From contig CANRBX010000006.1 of NCBI GenBank assembly GCA_947628955.1, positions 44,512-108,511 of the forward strand: a DNA stretch of 64,000 nucleotides, in the 5' to 3' direction. Both the position numbers and the translations under genes were made by a program. A model generated the notes under the pieces. The model searched no databases. It saw only the letters and a list, made by a program, of their open reading frames with translations, and had not been told where the DNA came from. Positions 1 through 9,229 of the stretch are shown here, piece by piece. Every line of letters begins with the position of its first letter. The stretch's first letter is position 1. The DNA comes from an uncultured Lachnospiraceae bacterium (GTDB lineage: Bacteria; Bacillota; Clostridia; Lachnospirales; Lachnospiraceae).

Positions 1-361
1 ACTCATATTTCCCCGCCGGCCTGTCGCAGACCGCCACAGAAACCACCTCGGCCTCATCCAGCACATAATACAGGTAATACCTGCCGTCCGGTCCCCGCGT
101 CACATCCGGGGCATACAGGCACATCCTGCCGTCCCGGTTCAGCGGATCGTCCGTTTTTCTGTAGATCACGCCCTCAAAGCGCCAGTCGGAAAGGTCGTCC
201 TCCGGCGCCGACCAGCACACGTAATCATTCAGGCAGTATACCCACCCGTTGAAGCGGTCATGAGACCCATACACATAAACTCTTCCGTCAAACACGTAAG
301 GCTCGCCGTCAGGCACATACTCCCATGACGGCAGATACGGATTGAAGCCCTGCTTCTTCAC
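1..361 (-). CDS. GH43-like glycoside hydrolase, N-terminal part (runs off the window)
   Basis: About 120 codons are visible before the window edge. The translation opens with NPYLPSWEYVPDG and continues with EPYVFDGRVYVYGSHD and YAPDVTRGPDGRYYLYY, which is the first blade of a five-bladed beta-propeller glycosidase of the GH43 type (arabinan or xylan side-chain cleavage is typical of the family). The start is a GTG at 361, chosen because a GGGGGA-type ribosome binding site sits about seven bases upstream and no ATG fits. No signal peptide is visible, so the enzyme is probably cytoplasmic. Substrate cannot be told from this fragment. Confidence 0.8.
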   Translation of the reverse strand, partial: MKKQGFNPYLPSWEYVPDGEPYVFDGRVYVYGSHDRFNGWVYCLNDYVCWSAPEDDLSDWRFEGVIYRKTDDPLNRDGRMCLYAPDVTRGPDGRYYLYYVLDEAEVVSVAVCDRPAGKYE

Positions 362-404
362 CTGTATTCCCCCTCTCTGATGAGCAAAAGAAACAGATTC
401 CCTG

Positions 405-665
405 CTATCCTTCAACGATCAGGAATTTCCCGTCCGGCATCGCAAAGACCTCCGACTGGGAAAGGAGCTCTTCTTTTGACATCTCGGCCGTATCCGCGCC
501 GTTCTCTTCAAAATACTGCTTCACCTGCCTGTAATCCGCCGCGACGAACGCCATGCAGTCCTCGAGAAAATCGCGGGCCTCGTCGATCGTCTCCGCGACC
601 GGCTCGTCAAACAGCTGCCCCTGATCTCTCAGAAAAGTTTCCAGATATTCCTTTTTATAGCTCAT
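405..665 (-). CDS. small acidic protein of unknown function
   Basis: An 86-residue acidic protein starting MSYKKEYLETFL and ending FAMPDGKFLIVEG. The ATG at 665 was chosen over longer in-frame options because a GGGAGG sequence lies just upstream and the upstream extension is compositionally non-protein-like. No signal peptide, membrane segment or metal-binding motif is visible; the middle is helix-prone (EARDFLEDCMAFVAADYRQVKQ). It lies 43 bases before the GH43-like gene and 118 bases after the HAD phosphatase, all in one direction, so it may be co-transcribed with either. I do not recognise the family. Confidence 0.6.
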   Translation of the reverse strand: MSYKKEYLETFLRDQGQLFDEPVAETIDEARDFLEDCMAFVAADYRQVKQYFEENGADTAEMSKEELLSQSEVFAMPDGKFLIVEG

Positions 666-783
666 ATTCCGCGCCTCCCTGTCCCGGCATCCTCCGCTGC
701 AGCTTTTGCAGCACCGCCCGGCCGCGTTTCCTGCGCGGCCCTGTTCCCGGGCATTCTGAAACATTGTCTGCCGTATCTGTGCT

Positions 784-1608
784 CTATTCTGTCCTTCCCA
801 CAGGCTGCGCATCCCCGCACAGCAGCCGTCTGCGGAGCACCCGCAGCACGCCGTCCTCCTCATAGGACGGAGCGATGTATCTGGCGGCCTCCTTCAGTTT
901 TGGATGGGCGTTCTGCACCGCATAGCTCTCCTGCGCGCGGGACAGCATGCCGATATCATTGCAGTTGTCCCCAAACGCCATCGTCTCTTCCGTCCCGATC
1001 TTCATCGTCTCCTGGATCGACCTCAGCGCCCCGCCCTTATCCACGGAGCTGTTCATGCAGTCGACCCAGATGTTCCCCGCCACCGCGACGTTCAGCCTGC
1101 CCTCAAACTGCGCCCTGATCTCGTCGCTGATCCGGTCGATCCCTCCGCCGGTATAATACAGGGAAATCTTGTTTGTCTCCCCGCACAGCGGGATCAGATC
1201 CTCCACAATGCGGATATTGTTGTGGTAGCTGTCCCTCAGCAGCGAGACGAACCCGGGATCCTCCGACTCGATACAGATGGCCTCAGGAGTCGAGAGCATG
1301 ACGTGGCCGCCCTCCCACCTGCGCAGGCTCTGCACCAGCTCCTCCGCGAGCGCCCGGTCCAGCAGGCTTCTGAACATCGTATATCCGCGGCAGATCACGA
1401 TCGATCCGTTCTCTGAAATAAAAATGATGTCGTCCGCCACCGGCTCGAACACATAACGCATGCTCGCGTACTGGCGCCCGCTCGCCGCCACAAAAATAAT
1501 GTCCTTTTTCTTTAACTCGCGGATTATGTCATACAATTCCGCGTTGATCCGGTCCGTACCGTCCGGAAGCAGCGTTCCGTCGATATCCGAAACCACCAGT
1601 TTAATCAT
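784..1608 (-). CDS. Cof-type HAD-IIB sugar phosphatase
   Basis: 274 residues. HAD motif I is DIDGTL near residue 8 (nucleophile Asp), and motif IV is FGDNCNDIGML near residue 230, with a Lys in NKISLYY before it. A Cof-type cap lies between. Such proteins are magnesium-dependent cytoplasmic phosphatases of sugar phosphates, FMN or similar small molecules; the substrate is not predictable here. The ATG at 1608 overlaps the stop of the YdcF-like gene by eight bases (1601-1608), which suggests translational coupling. The longer open frame to 1845 is only the overlap with that neighbour. Confidence 0.9.
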   Translation of the reverse strand: MIKLVVSDIDGTLLPDGTDRINAELYDIIRELKKKDIIFVAASGRQYASMRYVFEPVADDIIFISENGSIVICRGYTMFRSLLDRALAEELVQSLRRWEGGHVMLSTPEAICIESEDPGFVSLLRDSYHNNIRIVEDLIPLCGETNKISLYYTGGGIDRISDEIRAQFEGRLNVAVAGNIWVDCMNSSVDKGGALRSIQETMKIGTEETMAFGDNCNDIGMLSRAQESYAVQNAHPKLKEAARYIAPSYEEDGVLRVLRRRLLCGDAQPVGRTE

Positions 1609-2314
1609 GTCCTGTGCCTCTCCTCCCGTCCCGGCCGTCTGTATTCTCCGGCCTTCCGGCTTCCAAAGCCGCGGCCCCGGTCCTCGTTTCCCGGGCTTCT
1701 TCCTGCGGCGCCGGATCTTCCTGCTGCAGTTTTTCATAAAGGATCTCGTGAAACTGCCCGCCGCAGCGCTCCAGCTCTCCGAGCACCGTATCGATCCCCG
1801 CCCTGGTGCGGTGCCAGTTCTCCCGCGAAATCCCCTTTGTGACAACCGGGCAGACCAGAAATTCTGTCTCAGGGAACTGCTCCTGATAGTACATCAGGCA
1901 GCGCCGCGCGTGAAACGCCTGGCAGCTGAGGATCGCCCGGCGGATCCGCAGTCCCAGCTCCTGCAGCCTTCTTCTGGAATAAATGGCATTCTCGTATGTA
2001 AACGTCGCCCGGTCCTCCCGGATGATGGCCGCATCCGGCACCCCGTGCCGGAGCAGGACGCCGCACAGGTACTCGCACTCCGTCCTAAACGGCGGTGTCC
2101 CGGAAGCCGCAGCCTGCCCGGGCATGATGAAATGTCCCGTCAGAATGCTGTACCTCCCAGACGGCATGACAAGCGGCGCGTATCCGCCGCAGTACAGTTC
2201 TGCGGCGTGCACCGCCGCGTCCGGGTAGCTGCCGCCCGGCACAAAGATGATATCGGCCTGCCGGGGCTCATCCTCTGCAAATATAAAATCCGTGATACAC
2301 TGGTAGAACTGCAT
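1601..2314 (-). CDS. YdcF/DUF218 family protein
   Basis: 237 residues. The fold signature is visible as IIFVPGGSYPDAAVHAAELY at residues 22-41, then an ENAIYSRR segment and an AFHARRCLMYY segment, as in the DUF218 (YdcF/SanA/ElyC) superfamily, some members of which bind nucleotide-like ligands or act in envelope biology. No transmembrane segment is seen, unlike SanA, so this is the cytosolic YdcF type. The last 60 residues are charged and low in complexity and lie mostly in the stretch before the HAD overlap. A GAGGGGAC ribosome binding site precedes the ATG. It follows glnS by 19 bases and likely shares its transcript. Confidence 0.8.
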   Translation of the reverse strand: MQFYQCITDFIFAEDEPRQADIIFVPGGSYPDAAVHAAELYCGGYAPLVMPSGRYSILTGHFIMPGQAAASGTPPFRTECEYLCGVLLRHGVPDAAIIREDRATFTYENAIYSRRRLQELGLRIRRAILSCQAFHARRCLMYYQEQFPETEFLVCPVVTKGISRENWHRTRAGIDTVLGELERCGGQFHEILYEKLQQEDPAPQEEARETRTGAAALEAGRPENTDGRDGRRGTGHD

Positions 2315-2333
2315 GTCCCCTCACCAGCCGTTC

Positions 2334-4016
2334 TCAGGCCTGCTCCGGCTTCGGCAGCCTGAAGGAGCTCTTTAGTGACACGATCCGGTTGAACACCAGG
2401 GCATCCGGCCTGGAGTCCTTCGCATCCGCGCAGAAAAAGCCCTGCCGCACAAACTGGAAGCTCTCATACGGCTGCGCGCCGCCGAGCGCCGGCTCCAGCA
2501 TGCAGTCCCTGCGCACTGTCAGCGAATTCGGGTTCAGGTTCAGAGAACCGTCCTCATTGTAGACGCCCTTTTCCTCGTCGATGATGTTCTCATACAGGCG
2601 CACCTCCGCACGGACCGCGGTCTTCGCCGCCACCCAGTGGATTGTGCCTTTGACCTTGCGGCCTGCAAAGCCGCTGCCGCACTTTGTCTCCGGGTCATAC
2701 GTGCAGTGGATTTCCGTCACATTGCCGTCCGCGTCCTTCTCGAAACCGACGCACTTCACAAAATACGCACCCATCAGGCGCACCTCGTTGCCCGGGAACA
2801 GACGGAAATATTTCTTCGGCGGATTCTCCATGAAATCCTCGCGCTCAATATAGAGCTCACGCCCGAACGGCACCCTGCGCATGCCAAGCTCCGGGTTCTC
2901 CAGATTCATCTCCACATCCAGATACTCGGTCTCATCCTCCGGATAGTTGTCGATGATCAGCTTCACCGGATCGAGCACGGCCATCATGCGCGGGCGCTTC
3001 AGCTTCAGATCCTCGCGGATGCAGTACTCGAGCATCGCGTAGTCAACGGAGCTGTTGCTCTTGCTGATGCCGCAGAGCTCAACAAATTTCTGAATCGACT
3101 CCGGCGTGAAGCCGCGGCGGCGCAGCGCGGCGATCGAGACGAGCCGCGGATCGTCCCAGCCGTCCACGATGCCCTCTTCTACGAGCTTCTTGATGTAGCG
3201 CTTGCCGGTCACAACGTTCGTCAGATACAGCTTGGCAAACTCGATCTGCTTCGGCGGCGTCTCATACTCCAGCTCGCGCACCACCCAGTCGTACAGAGGC
3301 CTGTGGTCTTCAAACTCCAGCGTACAGATGGAATGCGTCACGCCCTCGATCGCGTCCTCGATCGGATGCGCGAAATCATACATGGGATAGATGCACCATT
3401 TATCCCCGGTGTTGTGATGGCTCATGTGCGCCACGCGGTAGATGACCGGATCGCGCATGTTGATGTTCGGCGACGCCATGTCGATCTTCGCGCGCAGCAC
3501 CTTGCTCCCGTCCTCGTAGAGGCCGTTCTTCATATTTTCAAAGAGCTCCAGATTTTCCTCGACGCTACGGCCGCGGTACGGGCTCTCCTTTCCCGGCTCA
3601 GTCAGCGTGCCGCGGTACTCGCGGATCTCGTCCGCCGACAGGTCGCAGACAAACGCCTTTCCCTTTTTGATCAGCTTCACAGCCGCCTCATACATCTGCT
3701 CGAAATAGTCGGAGGCGAAAAACAGCCGGTCCTCCCAGTCCGCGCCGAGCCAGGCGACGTCCGCCTCGATCGACTCTACAAACTCCGTCTTCTCCTTCGT
3801 CGGGTTTGTGTCGTCAAAGCGCAGGTTGAATCTGCCGCCGTACTTTTTTGCCAGTCCGTAATTCAGCAGAATCGACTTTGCGTGTCCGATATGCAGATAC
3901 CCGTTCGGCTCCGGCGGAAACCTTGTACAGACCGTCGTGCAGTGTCCCTCCGCCAGATCCTTCTCGATGATCTGTTCAATAAAATTCTTCGATACTACTT
4001 CTCTTTCCTGTTCCAT
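2334..4016 (-). CDS. glnS: glutaminyl-tRNA synthetase
   Basis: 560 residues, usual GlnRS length. It charges tRNA-Gln with glutamine in the cytoplasm. [15 protein letters not shown] contains the HIGH signature at 42-45. The GlnRS-typical [19 protein letters not shown] follows, then [22 protein letters not shown] and the beta-barrel anticodon-binding domains. The usual second signature (MSKR in E. coli) reads VTGKR here. The ATG at 4016 was chosen for the AGGAGGAGAAA just upstream; an upstream in-frame extension has no ribosome binding site. First gene of a likely operon with the YdcF-like and HAD genes. A sigma-A-like promoter lies 130 bases upstream; no T-box is seen. Confidence 0.96.
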   Translation of the reverse strand: MEQEREVVSKNFIEQIIEKDLAEGHCTTVCTRFPPEPNGYLHIGHAKSILLNYGLAKKYGGRFNLRFDDTNPTKEKTEFVESIEADVAWLGADWEDRLFFASDYFEQMYEAAVKLIKKGKAFVCDLSADEIREYRGTLTEPGKESPYRGRSVEENLELFENMKNGLYEDGSKVLRAKIDMASPNINMRDPVIYRVAHMSHHNTGDKWCIYPMYDFAHPIEDAIEGVTHSICTLEFEDHRPLYDWVVRELEYETPPKQIEFAKLYLTNVVTGKRYIKKLVEEGIVDGWDDPRLVSIAALRRRGFTPESIQKFVELCGISKSNSSVDYAMLEYCIREDLKLKRPRMMAVLDPVKLIIDNYPEDETEYLDVEMNLENPELGMRRVPFGRELYIEREDFMENPPKKYFRLFPGNEVRLMGAYFVKCVGFEKDADGNVTEIHCTYDPETKCGSGFAGRKVKGTIHWVAAKTAVRAEVRLYENIIDEEKGVYNEDGSLNLNPNSLTVRRDCMLEPALGGAQPYESFQFVRQGFFCADAKDSRPDALVFNRIVSLKSSFRLPKPEQA

Positions 4017-4146
4017 TTTCTCCTCCTGTGGTTCCTGCGCGGTCCTGCTGCAAAAGCGCGGGGCTTCTGTCCCCGTTTCCTGCGCGGACGCGCGGCGTAT
4101 CAAAATTCCCTTCGATCGATTATCTTCTCAATCCCGCTATTTCCGT

Positions 4147-4175
4147 ATCATAACACACAACAGCCGAAAAGACAA
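4147..4175 (-). promoter_or_regulatory. predicted glnS promoter
   Basis: On the minus strand TTGTCT (4175-4170), a 17-base spacer and TATGAT (4152-4147) form a good sigma-A promoter pointing at glnS, leaving a leader of about 125 bases that lacks the T-box core motif. Confidence 0.6.
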
Positions 4176-4205
4176 CATACTGCATTTACCCTTCCGGGCT
4201 CCCGG

Positions 4206-4353
4206 CGGCAGCCTGCCTGAATCACTTTCTTACGGCCTCGGCAGCAGGTGCTCCGCCCTGGTCTGAACAGCAGCCGGCAGCCTGTCTGAATCACTTTCTT
4301 ACGGCCTCAGCAGCAGGTGCTCCGGCCCGGTCTGAACAGCAGCCGGCAGCCTG
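4206..4353. repeat. 69-bp tandem duplication, part of a dispersed repeat
   Basis: Two nearly identical 69-bp units (4206-4274 and 4275-4343) are followed by the first ten bases of a third. Each contains TGAATCACTTTCTTACGGCC. A related 57-bp copy occurs at 12575-12631. The second unit supplies the last codons and stop of the guanine deaminase gene. Inside each unit GGCC..AGCA and TGCT..GGCC can pair into a small hairpin. Confidence 0.9.
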
Positions 4354-5637
4354 CTTTTTGCCGGCGACCTGCCGCCCGGCTGCATATTTTGCCTCCACGT
4401 TCCGGTCGTCCGACAGATACACAAGGCGCTCCAGACGCTCCTGCACGGTCAGCTTCTGCGGATGGCGCAGATTCGCATCGTCAAGCACCACCGCGTCAAA
4501 TTCATATCCGTCCTCGAAGCTCCCCGTCTTTCCGAAAAATTCCCCGCCGCCCTTCGTCGCCAGATAAAACGCCTCCGCCATCGTAAGCGGAGAAAGCGAA
4601 TCGTCCGCAAGGCTCCAGCGCAGCTTCGAGCACTGGACCGCATCGGCCATGGCGCGGAATACGGACAGGCTGAAGCCGGCCGCGACATCCGTGCCAAGCC
4701 CCACCTTTATCCCCATGTCCAGATACCTGCGCACCGGCGCGATGCCCGATGCCAGCGCAGCATTAGACTGCGGACAGTGGGCGACGAAGACCCCGCGCTT
4801 TCGCAGCAGCTTTGTCTCTTCATCCGTTGAGTGCACGCAGTGCGCCATGACCGTCGGCACATCTCCCCCGAACAGACCGTACCGGTCGTATGCATCCGCG
4901 TAAAACCGCGCGTCCGGGCAGAGCTCCCTGACCCACGCAATCTCCCTGCGGTTCTCCGACAGGTGAGACTGCAGCGGAAGTCCGTATTCCCTCTGGATCT
5001 TCGAGAGCTCCCGCATCAGCTCATCCGAGCAGGCCGGGATAAATCTCGGCGTCAGGATCGGCCGGACGGTGCGAAATCCCCGCTGCGCGCAGAGATCAAG
5101 CCAGCGCCTCGTCTCCTTTGCAGACTCCCCGGCGCCGGCCTCGCAGATCTCCGGCGCACAGTTGCGGTCCATGTTCACCTTTCCCACATAAGCGCACAGC
5201 CCGGCCTCATCCAGAAGTTCCATCAGCAGAAGCGTCGCCCCGACATGGGCCGTGGCAAAAATGACCGCCCTGGTCGTCGCACCCTTCTGCAGCTCTTCGA
5301 CAAAGATCCGGTAGGCCCTGCCGGCGTATTCCGGATCCGAATATCTGCTCTCCTCCGGAAACGTATACGCATTCAGCCATTCCAGCAGCTCCCGGTCCAT
5401 CCCCAGCCCGCGGAATCCGTTCTGCGGCGCATGCGTGTGCAGATCCACAAGCCCCGGTATGATGATCCGGTCCGGGTACTCCCGGCAGGGCAGCCCCCGG
5501 TACTTCTCCGGAAGCCTGGAAAACACCCCGCGGCAGATCCCCTTCTCGCAGACCACAAAGCTGTCCTCAAAAACCGACAGATGATCCCTGTCCGCACTGA
5601 AACAGATATTTCCTTTCAAAACAAATGTATCCTGCAT
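4291..5637 (-). CDS. guaD: guanine deaminase / amidohydrolase family
   Basis: 448 residues. The metal-dependent amidohydrolase signature is PGLVDLHTHAPQ near residue 57, followed by FRGLGMD, LQSHLSE (second His), AHCVHST (third His) and GLGTDVAAG (metal Asp). The pattern fits guanine deaminase, which converts guanine to xanthine plus ammonia in purine salvage. The ATG at 5637 is preferred to the TTG at 5664, as it begins MQDTFVLKGNI at the expected N-terminal strand. The last residues (AGAPAAEAVRK) are encoded by the 69-bp repeat, so the C-terminus seems to have been extended or replaced by repeat DNA. It sits alone between glnS and the PAP2 gene. Confidence 0.87.
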   Translation of the reverse strand: MQDTFVLKGNICFSADRDHLSVFEDSFVVCEKGICRGVFSRLPEKYRGLPCREYPDRIIIPGLVDLHTHAPQNGFRGLGMDRELLEWLNAYTFPEESRYSDPEYAGRAYRIFVEELQKGATTRAVIFATAHVGATLLLMELLDEAGLCAYVGKVNMDRNCAPEICEAGAGESAKETRRWLDLCAQRGFRTVRPILTPRFIPACSDELMRELSKIQREYGLPLQSHLSENRREIAWVRELCPDARFYADAYDRYGLFGGDVPTVMAHCVHSTDEETKLLRKRGVFVAHCPQSNAALASGIAPVRRYLDMGIKVGLGTDVAAGFSLSVFRAMADAVQCSKLRWSLADDSLSPLTMAEAFYLATKGGGEFFGKTGSFEDGYEFDAVVLDDANLRHPQKLTVQERLERLVYLSDDRNVEAKYAAGRQVAGKKQAAGCCSDRAGAPAAEAVRK

Positions 5638-5675
5638 CTCTCTTCTATATTCCTTCCACTGCAAATTTGATTATG

Positions 5676-6608
5676 TTAACGCCCATCTTCCCTGCCGCGC
5701 CGCCCCAGGCGCGCGAACCGCGGAAAGGTCATCGGCCACACCGCCCCTGCAAAAATCACCATCAGGAAATAGCGGACCGCGTCCGCGGGATACTGCGGCA
5801 GAACGGCGCGCAGCGGCGCCTTCAGGCCCATGCGGATCACAAGCAGCAGGCCTGCGCCCAGCACGACCTTCAAAATCTGTGCCCACCAGACGGCTTCCAC
5901 CGGAAAACAGAGGAAGCGGTCGTCCAGAAGCTTCGCCGCGATCAGCCCGGCCACACATCCGAACAGCGTCCACGCATTTTTGACCGCCTCGCCCAGATTT
6001 CCGGCATCCGTATCCGCCGGGAAGCGGTACAGGCTGACAAAGCCGACATACGCGGCGCTGACCAGAAAAGAGACCGCCAGCAGAATCCGCAGCAGGCGGT
6101 CTGCGCGCTCCCCCTCGTCTGCCGCCGGGCGCAGGGCTGCCGCCAGGATCAGTGCCAGAACGAACGCGACGCCCACGTCAAGCGGTGTGTGGCAGCCCAG
6201 ATACATCCGGGAAAACGGCACCAGCAGAAGCAGGGCGGCTGCCACGGCCCGGATCCGTTTCCCGGGCTTCAGCAGGATGACGCAGGTCATCGTGCCGACA
6301 ATGTTCTGGGTGTGTCCGGACGGAAAAGAATATCCGGCCGCCCCGGCGCGCGCACTTTCCACGACATGGAAATCCGGATCCAGAACCCATGGCCGGGGAA
6401 CCCGGAACCAGATCTTCAGAAACTGATTGCAGATCGTTCCCAGAAAGCCGACCAGCAGAATATAGTACCCGCTCCTTTTGCTGACGCACCAGAACACAGT
6501 AACCGCAAGGAGCAGAAAGAAAATCTCTGAACCGCAGTAAGTGACAATCGACATGAATCCCGTCACGGCCGGCGTGCGGATCCCCTCCAGAAAGCGCAGA
6601 AAACTCAT
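5676..6608 (-). CDS. PAP2-family membrane phosphatase
   Basis: 310 residues with about seven hydrophobic helices. The three phosphatase motifs are present: KIWFRVPRP (65-73), SFPSGHTQN (94-102, general acid His) and SRMYLGCHTPLD near 133-144 (nucleophile His). Family members remove phosphate from phosphatidic acid, undecaprenyl pyrophosphate or related lipids at the outer membrane face. The C-terminal half adds extra transmembrane helices, as in the larger PAP2 proteins of clostridia. A GAGAGAGGAA ribosome binding site supports the ATG at 6608. Its promoter must lie in the structured region before the divergent MATE gene. Confidence 0.9.
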   Translation of the reverse strand: MSFLRFLEGIRTPAVTGFMSIVTYCGSEIFFLLLAVTVFWCVSKRSGYYILLVGFLGTICNQFLKIWFRVPRPWVLDPDFHVVESARAGAAGYSFPSGHTQNIVGTMTCVILLKPGKRIRAVAAALLLLVPFSRMYLGCHTPLDVGVAFVLALILAAALRPAADEGERADRLLRILLAVSFLVSAAYVGFVSLYRFPADTDAGNLGEAVKNAWTLFGCVAGLIAAKLLDDRFLCFPVEAVWWAQILKVVLGAGLLLVIRMGLKAPLRAVLPQYPADAVRYFLMVIFAGAVWPMTFPRFARLGRRGREDGR

Positions 6609-6664
6609 GGATATTCCTCTCTCCTTCTATCATCAATAAATATCCTGAACTTCCAGAATTATAC

Positions 6665-6778
6665 CATGTCCTCCGGACATGATACCCTCCGGGGGATGCG
6701 CACGGTTCGGCTCTGTGCCCCGTCTCGCTTTGCTCGACGCCGAACCGGCGCTGGTATAATCTCTGGCGAGATTATACC
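6665..6778. promoter_or_regulatory. three nested or serial inverted repeats in the divergent PAP2/MATE spacer
   Basis: CATGTCC/GGACATG (6665-6671 and 6675-6681), CGGTTCGGC/GCCGAACCG (6703-6711 and 6739-6747), and a perfect 11-bp palindrome GGTATAATCTC/GAGATTATACC with a four-base loop (6753-6763 and 6768-6778). The last one contains TATAAT on both strands, so it could carry overlapping divergent -10 boxes or an operator. Confidence 0.6.
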
Positions 6779-6877
6779 ATCTTTTCCCTTATAAATCTAC
6801 TTCCAGGTTTTCTTTTCGGACGGGGTGTGGTATTATTGGTAAAGATATGCAAAATGATATCCTGAGGGTGAGCAAAT

Positions 6878-8251
6878 ATGTCGTCAATCCGGAATATGAC
6901 AGCCGGAAGGCCGGGGACTCTGATCTTCTCCTTCGCGCTTCCGCTGATGATCGGAAACCTGTTTCAGCAGTTTTACACCGTCGCAGACGCCATGATCGTG
7001 GGGCAGGTACTCGGGGTCCAGGCCATCGCTGCCGTCGGCGCCACCGAGTGGATGATCTGGCTGATGATCGGGATGATCCAGGGCTTCACACAGGGATTTT
7101 CCATCCAGACTGCGCAGAAATTCGGCGCGGATGAGCAGACGGCTCTGCGAAATGTCGTCGCGAACTCCGTGTTTCTCTCCGCCGTCCTGGCAGCGCTCAT
7201 GCTGCTGCTCGGGCAGCTCTGCGTCCTTCCTGTCCTGCGGGTTCTGAATACGCCGCCGGCCGTGTTTGCGGCTGCCGCCGGCTATATGCGCACGATCTTC
7301 TGGGGCGTCCCGGTCACAATGGCGTACAACCTGTTCGCAGCCATCCTGCGGGCGCTCGGCGACGGAAAAACGCCCCTGCAGGCCATGGTCTTTGCCGCAG
7401 TCACAAACATCGGCCTCGACCTTCTGTTTGTCGCTGTCCTCGGCACCGGCGTCACCGGCGCGGCAGCCGCGACGGTCATCGCACAGCTCCTGGCCGGCGT
7501 ACTCTGCTACATCCGCATCCGGCACATCGAGATCCTGAAAATGACCAGAGCGGATCTCACCCTGCGCCGGCAGACCGGGCTGCGACTCCTGGGGCTTGGC
7601 TTCCCGATGGCCTTCCAGAACGCGGTAATCTCCGTCGGCGGCATGATCGTCCAGACCGTCGTCAACCGGTTCGGCGTCCTTTTTCTGGCCGGCTTTACCG
7701 CAACCAACAAGCTGTACGGCATGCTGGAGGTCGCCGCAACCTCATACGGCTTCGCCGTGACCACCTACACGGGGCAGAATCTGGGCGCAGGCAGGATCAA
7801 CCGGATCCGGCAGGGCTATCGCTCGGCCCTGTGGATCGCGCTTCTTACCTCCCTCGCGATCGCCGCCGTGATGATCGCGGGCGGCAGGCCGATCCTGAGC
7901 TGCTTCGTCTCCGGGACTCCTGCCGAGGTAAAAGAGACGCTGGCAGTCGCATGCCACTACCTGTTTATCATGAGCATCTGCCTGCCCATCCTGTATTACC
8001 TGCACATCACCCGCTCCTGTATCCAGGGCATGGGAAACACGGTGCTGCCGATGGTCTCCGGCATCTCCGAATTTGTGATGCGCACCGGAACCGCTCTCCT
8101 GCTGCCCCTCGTCCTGGGGCAGGAAGGGATCTTCTACGCAGAGGTGCTGGCGTGGTTCGGCGCGGACGTCGTGCTGTTCTTCAGCTACCTCCGCTGCACG
8201 CACAGGCTGGACAGATACGGATCTGTTTCAGAAAAAAGAGGAATAAATTGA
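6878..8251 (+). CDS. MATE family multidrug/cation exporter
   Basis: 457 residues with twelve hydrophobic helices in two six-helix halves. The first half begins GRPGTLIFSFALPLMIGNLFQQ, the conserved MATE opening with an xxQQFYTVADAMIVG stretch. The second half repeats it as LGFPMAFQNAVISVGGMIVQ. Such proteins export drugs or metabolites in exchange for sodium ions or protons across the cytoplasmic membrane. The ATG at 6878 follows GAGGGTGAG. The stop is one base before the lipid kinase start, so the two are co-translated. Confidence 0.93.
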   Translation: MSSIRNMTAGRPGTLIFSFALPLMIGNLFQQFYTVADAMIVGQVLGVQAIAAVGATEWMIWLMIGMIQGFTQGFSIQTAQKFGADEQTALRNVVANSVFLSAVLAALMLLLGQLCVLPVLRVLNTPPAVFAAAAGYMRTIFWGVPVTMAYNLFAAILRALGDGKTPLQAMVFAAVTNIGLDLLFVAVLGTGVTGAAAATVIAQLLAGVLCYIRIRHIEILKMTRADLTLRRQTGLRLLGLGFPMAFQNAVISVGGMIVQTVVNRFGVLFLAGFTATNKLYGMLEVAATSYGFAVTTYTGQNLGAGRINRIRQGYRSALWIALLTSLAIAAVMIAGGRPILSCFVSGTPAEVKETLAVACHYLFIMSICLPILYYLHITRSCIQGMGNTVLPMVSGISEFVMRTGTALLLPLVLGQEGIFYAEVLAWFGADVVLFFSYLRCTHRLDRYGSVSEKRGIN

Positions 8252-8252
8252 T

Positions 8253-9212
8253 ATGTACTATTTTATCGTAAACCCCGCATCCGGCTCCGGAACGGGCCGG
8301 GTCATATGGGACAGACTTGAAAAAGAACTGAACCGCAGGAATGTCCGCTTCCAGGCGTTTCTCCTGTCGAAAGCGGGCGAGGCCAGAACGCTCGCCGGCG
8401 GTTTCTCCGGGCTGAAAGGCCCTGCGACGCTCGTCGTCGTGGGCGGCGACGGCACGGTCAATGAGGTGATAAGCGGACTCCCTTCGTTTGAATCCGTCAC
8501 ATTTGCCTGCATCCCGACCGGCTCCGGCAACGATTTCGTGCGCGGGCTCGGCCTGGAACGCGACCCGCTCAGGGCGCTCGGCATCATTCTGCACCCGAAG
8601 GAGATCCGCAGGATCAACATCGGGAGCGCGGACGGCGGACGCCTCTCCTTTGCGGTCAGCGCTGGCTTCGGATACGACGCGGCTGTCTGCCATTCTGTAA
8701 ACAGGTCGCGCCTCAAGACAGCTCTGAACCGCTTCCGGCTCGGCAGGCTGGTCTATCTGCTCACCGCGCTCTGGCAGCTGGTCACGATGCAGCGGCAGAC
8801 GCTTGACGTCACGGTCGAGCTCCCGCCGTCCCGGATGTCCGTCCGGCCTGAGAATGGCGCTCCCTGCGGCGTCAGAACGTACTCCTTTGAGCACGCCTAC
8901 TTTGCGGCGGCCATGAATCTCCGCTATGAGGGCGGCGGCTTTATGTTTGCGCCGGAGGCGCTGCCAGACGACGACTGCCTGGATCTGGTCGTCGCGAACC
9001 GCATCTCACGGCTGCGCGTCCTGTATCTGCTCCCGCTCGCGCTGTCCGGAAAGCACGTCGGCCACGAGGGCGTACACATCCTGCGCTGCCGGAAGGCCGT
9101 CCTGCATTCCCCGAAGCCGCTTCCCATACACACCGACGGCGAAGCACCGGGATCTGCATGCGAGGTCACATTCTCTCTGAGAGACGAAAAGCTGCCCGTC
9201 ATTGTCCGCTGA
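8253..9212 (+). CDS. diacylglycerol/lipid kinase, YegS-BmrU family
   Basis: 319 residues. The catalytic-domain signatures NPASGSGTG (7-15), VVGGDGTVNEV near 62-72 and PTGSGNDF near 88-95 are all present, followed by the beta-sandwich domain of the DagK/YegS family. These enzymes phosphorylate diacylglycerol or related lipids with ATP at the membrane inner face, recycling lipid to phosphatidic acid. Placement directly after a MATE gene resembles the bmrU arrangement in which a lipid kinase accompanies an exporter. Start ATG at 8253 has an AGAGGAATAA sequence upstream inside the MATE tail. It converges on the glycosyltransferase gene with 17 bases between stops. Confidence 0.92.
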   Translation: MYYFIVNPASGSGTGRVIWDRLEKELNRRNVRFQAFLLSKAGEARTLAGGFSGLKGPATLVVVGGDGTVNEVISGLPSFESVTFACIPTGSGNDFVRGLGLERDPLRALGIILHPKEIRRINIGSADGGRLSFAVSAGFGYDAAVCHSVNRSRLKTALNRFRLGRLVYLLTALWQLVTMQRQTLDVTVELPPSRMSVRPENGAPCGVRTYSFEHAYFAAAMNLRYEGGGFMFAPEALPDDDCLDLVVANRISRLRVLYLLPLALSGKHVGHEGVHILRCRKAVLHSPKPLPIHTDGEAPGSACEVTFSLRDEKLPVIVR

Positions 9213-9229
9213 AGGGAGCGGGCTGCTGA

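Noticed and set aside
3190..3260. GlnRS second signature reads VTGKR instead of MSKR, possibly an inactive paralogue
   Set aside because: The rest of the enzyme is full length and conserved, the gene is a plausible sole copy, and I believe the variant is usual in clostridial GlnRS.
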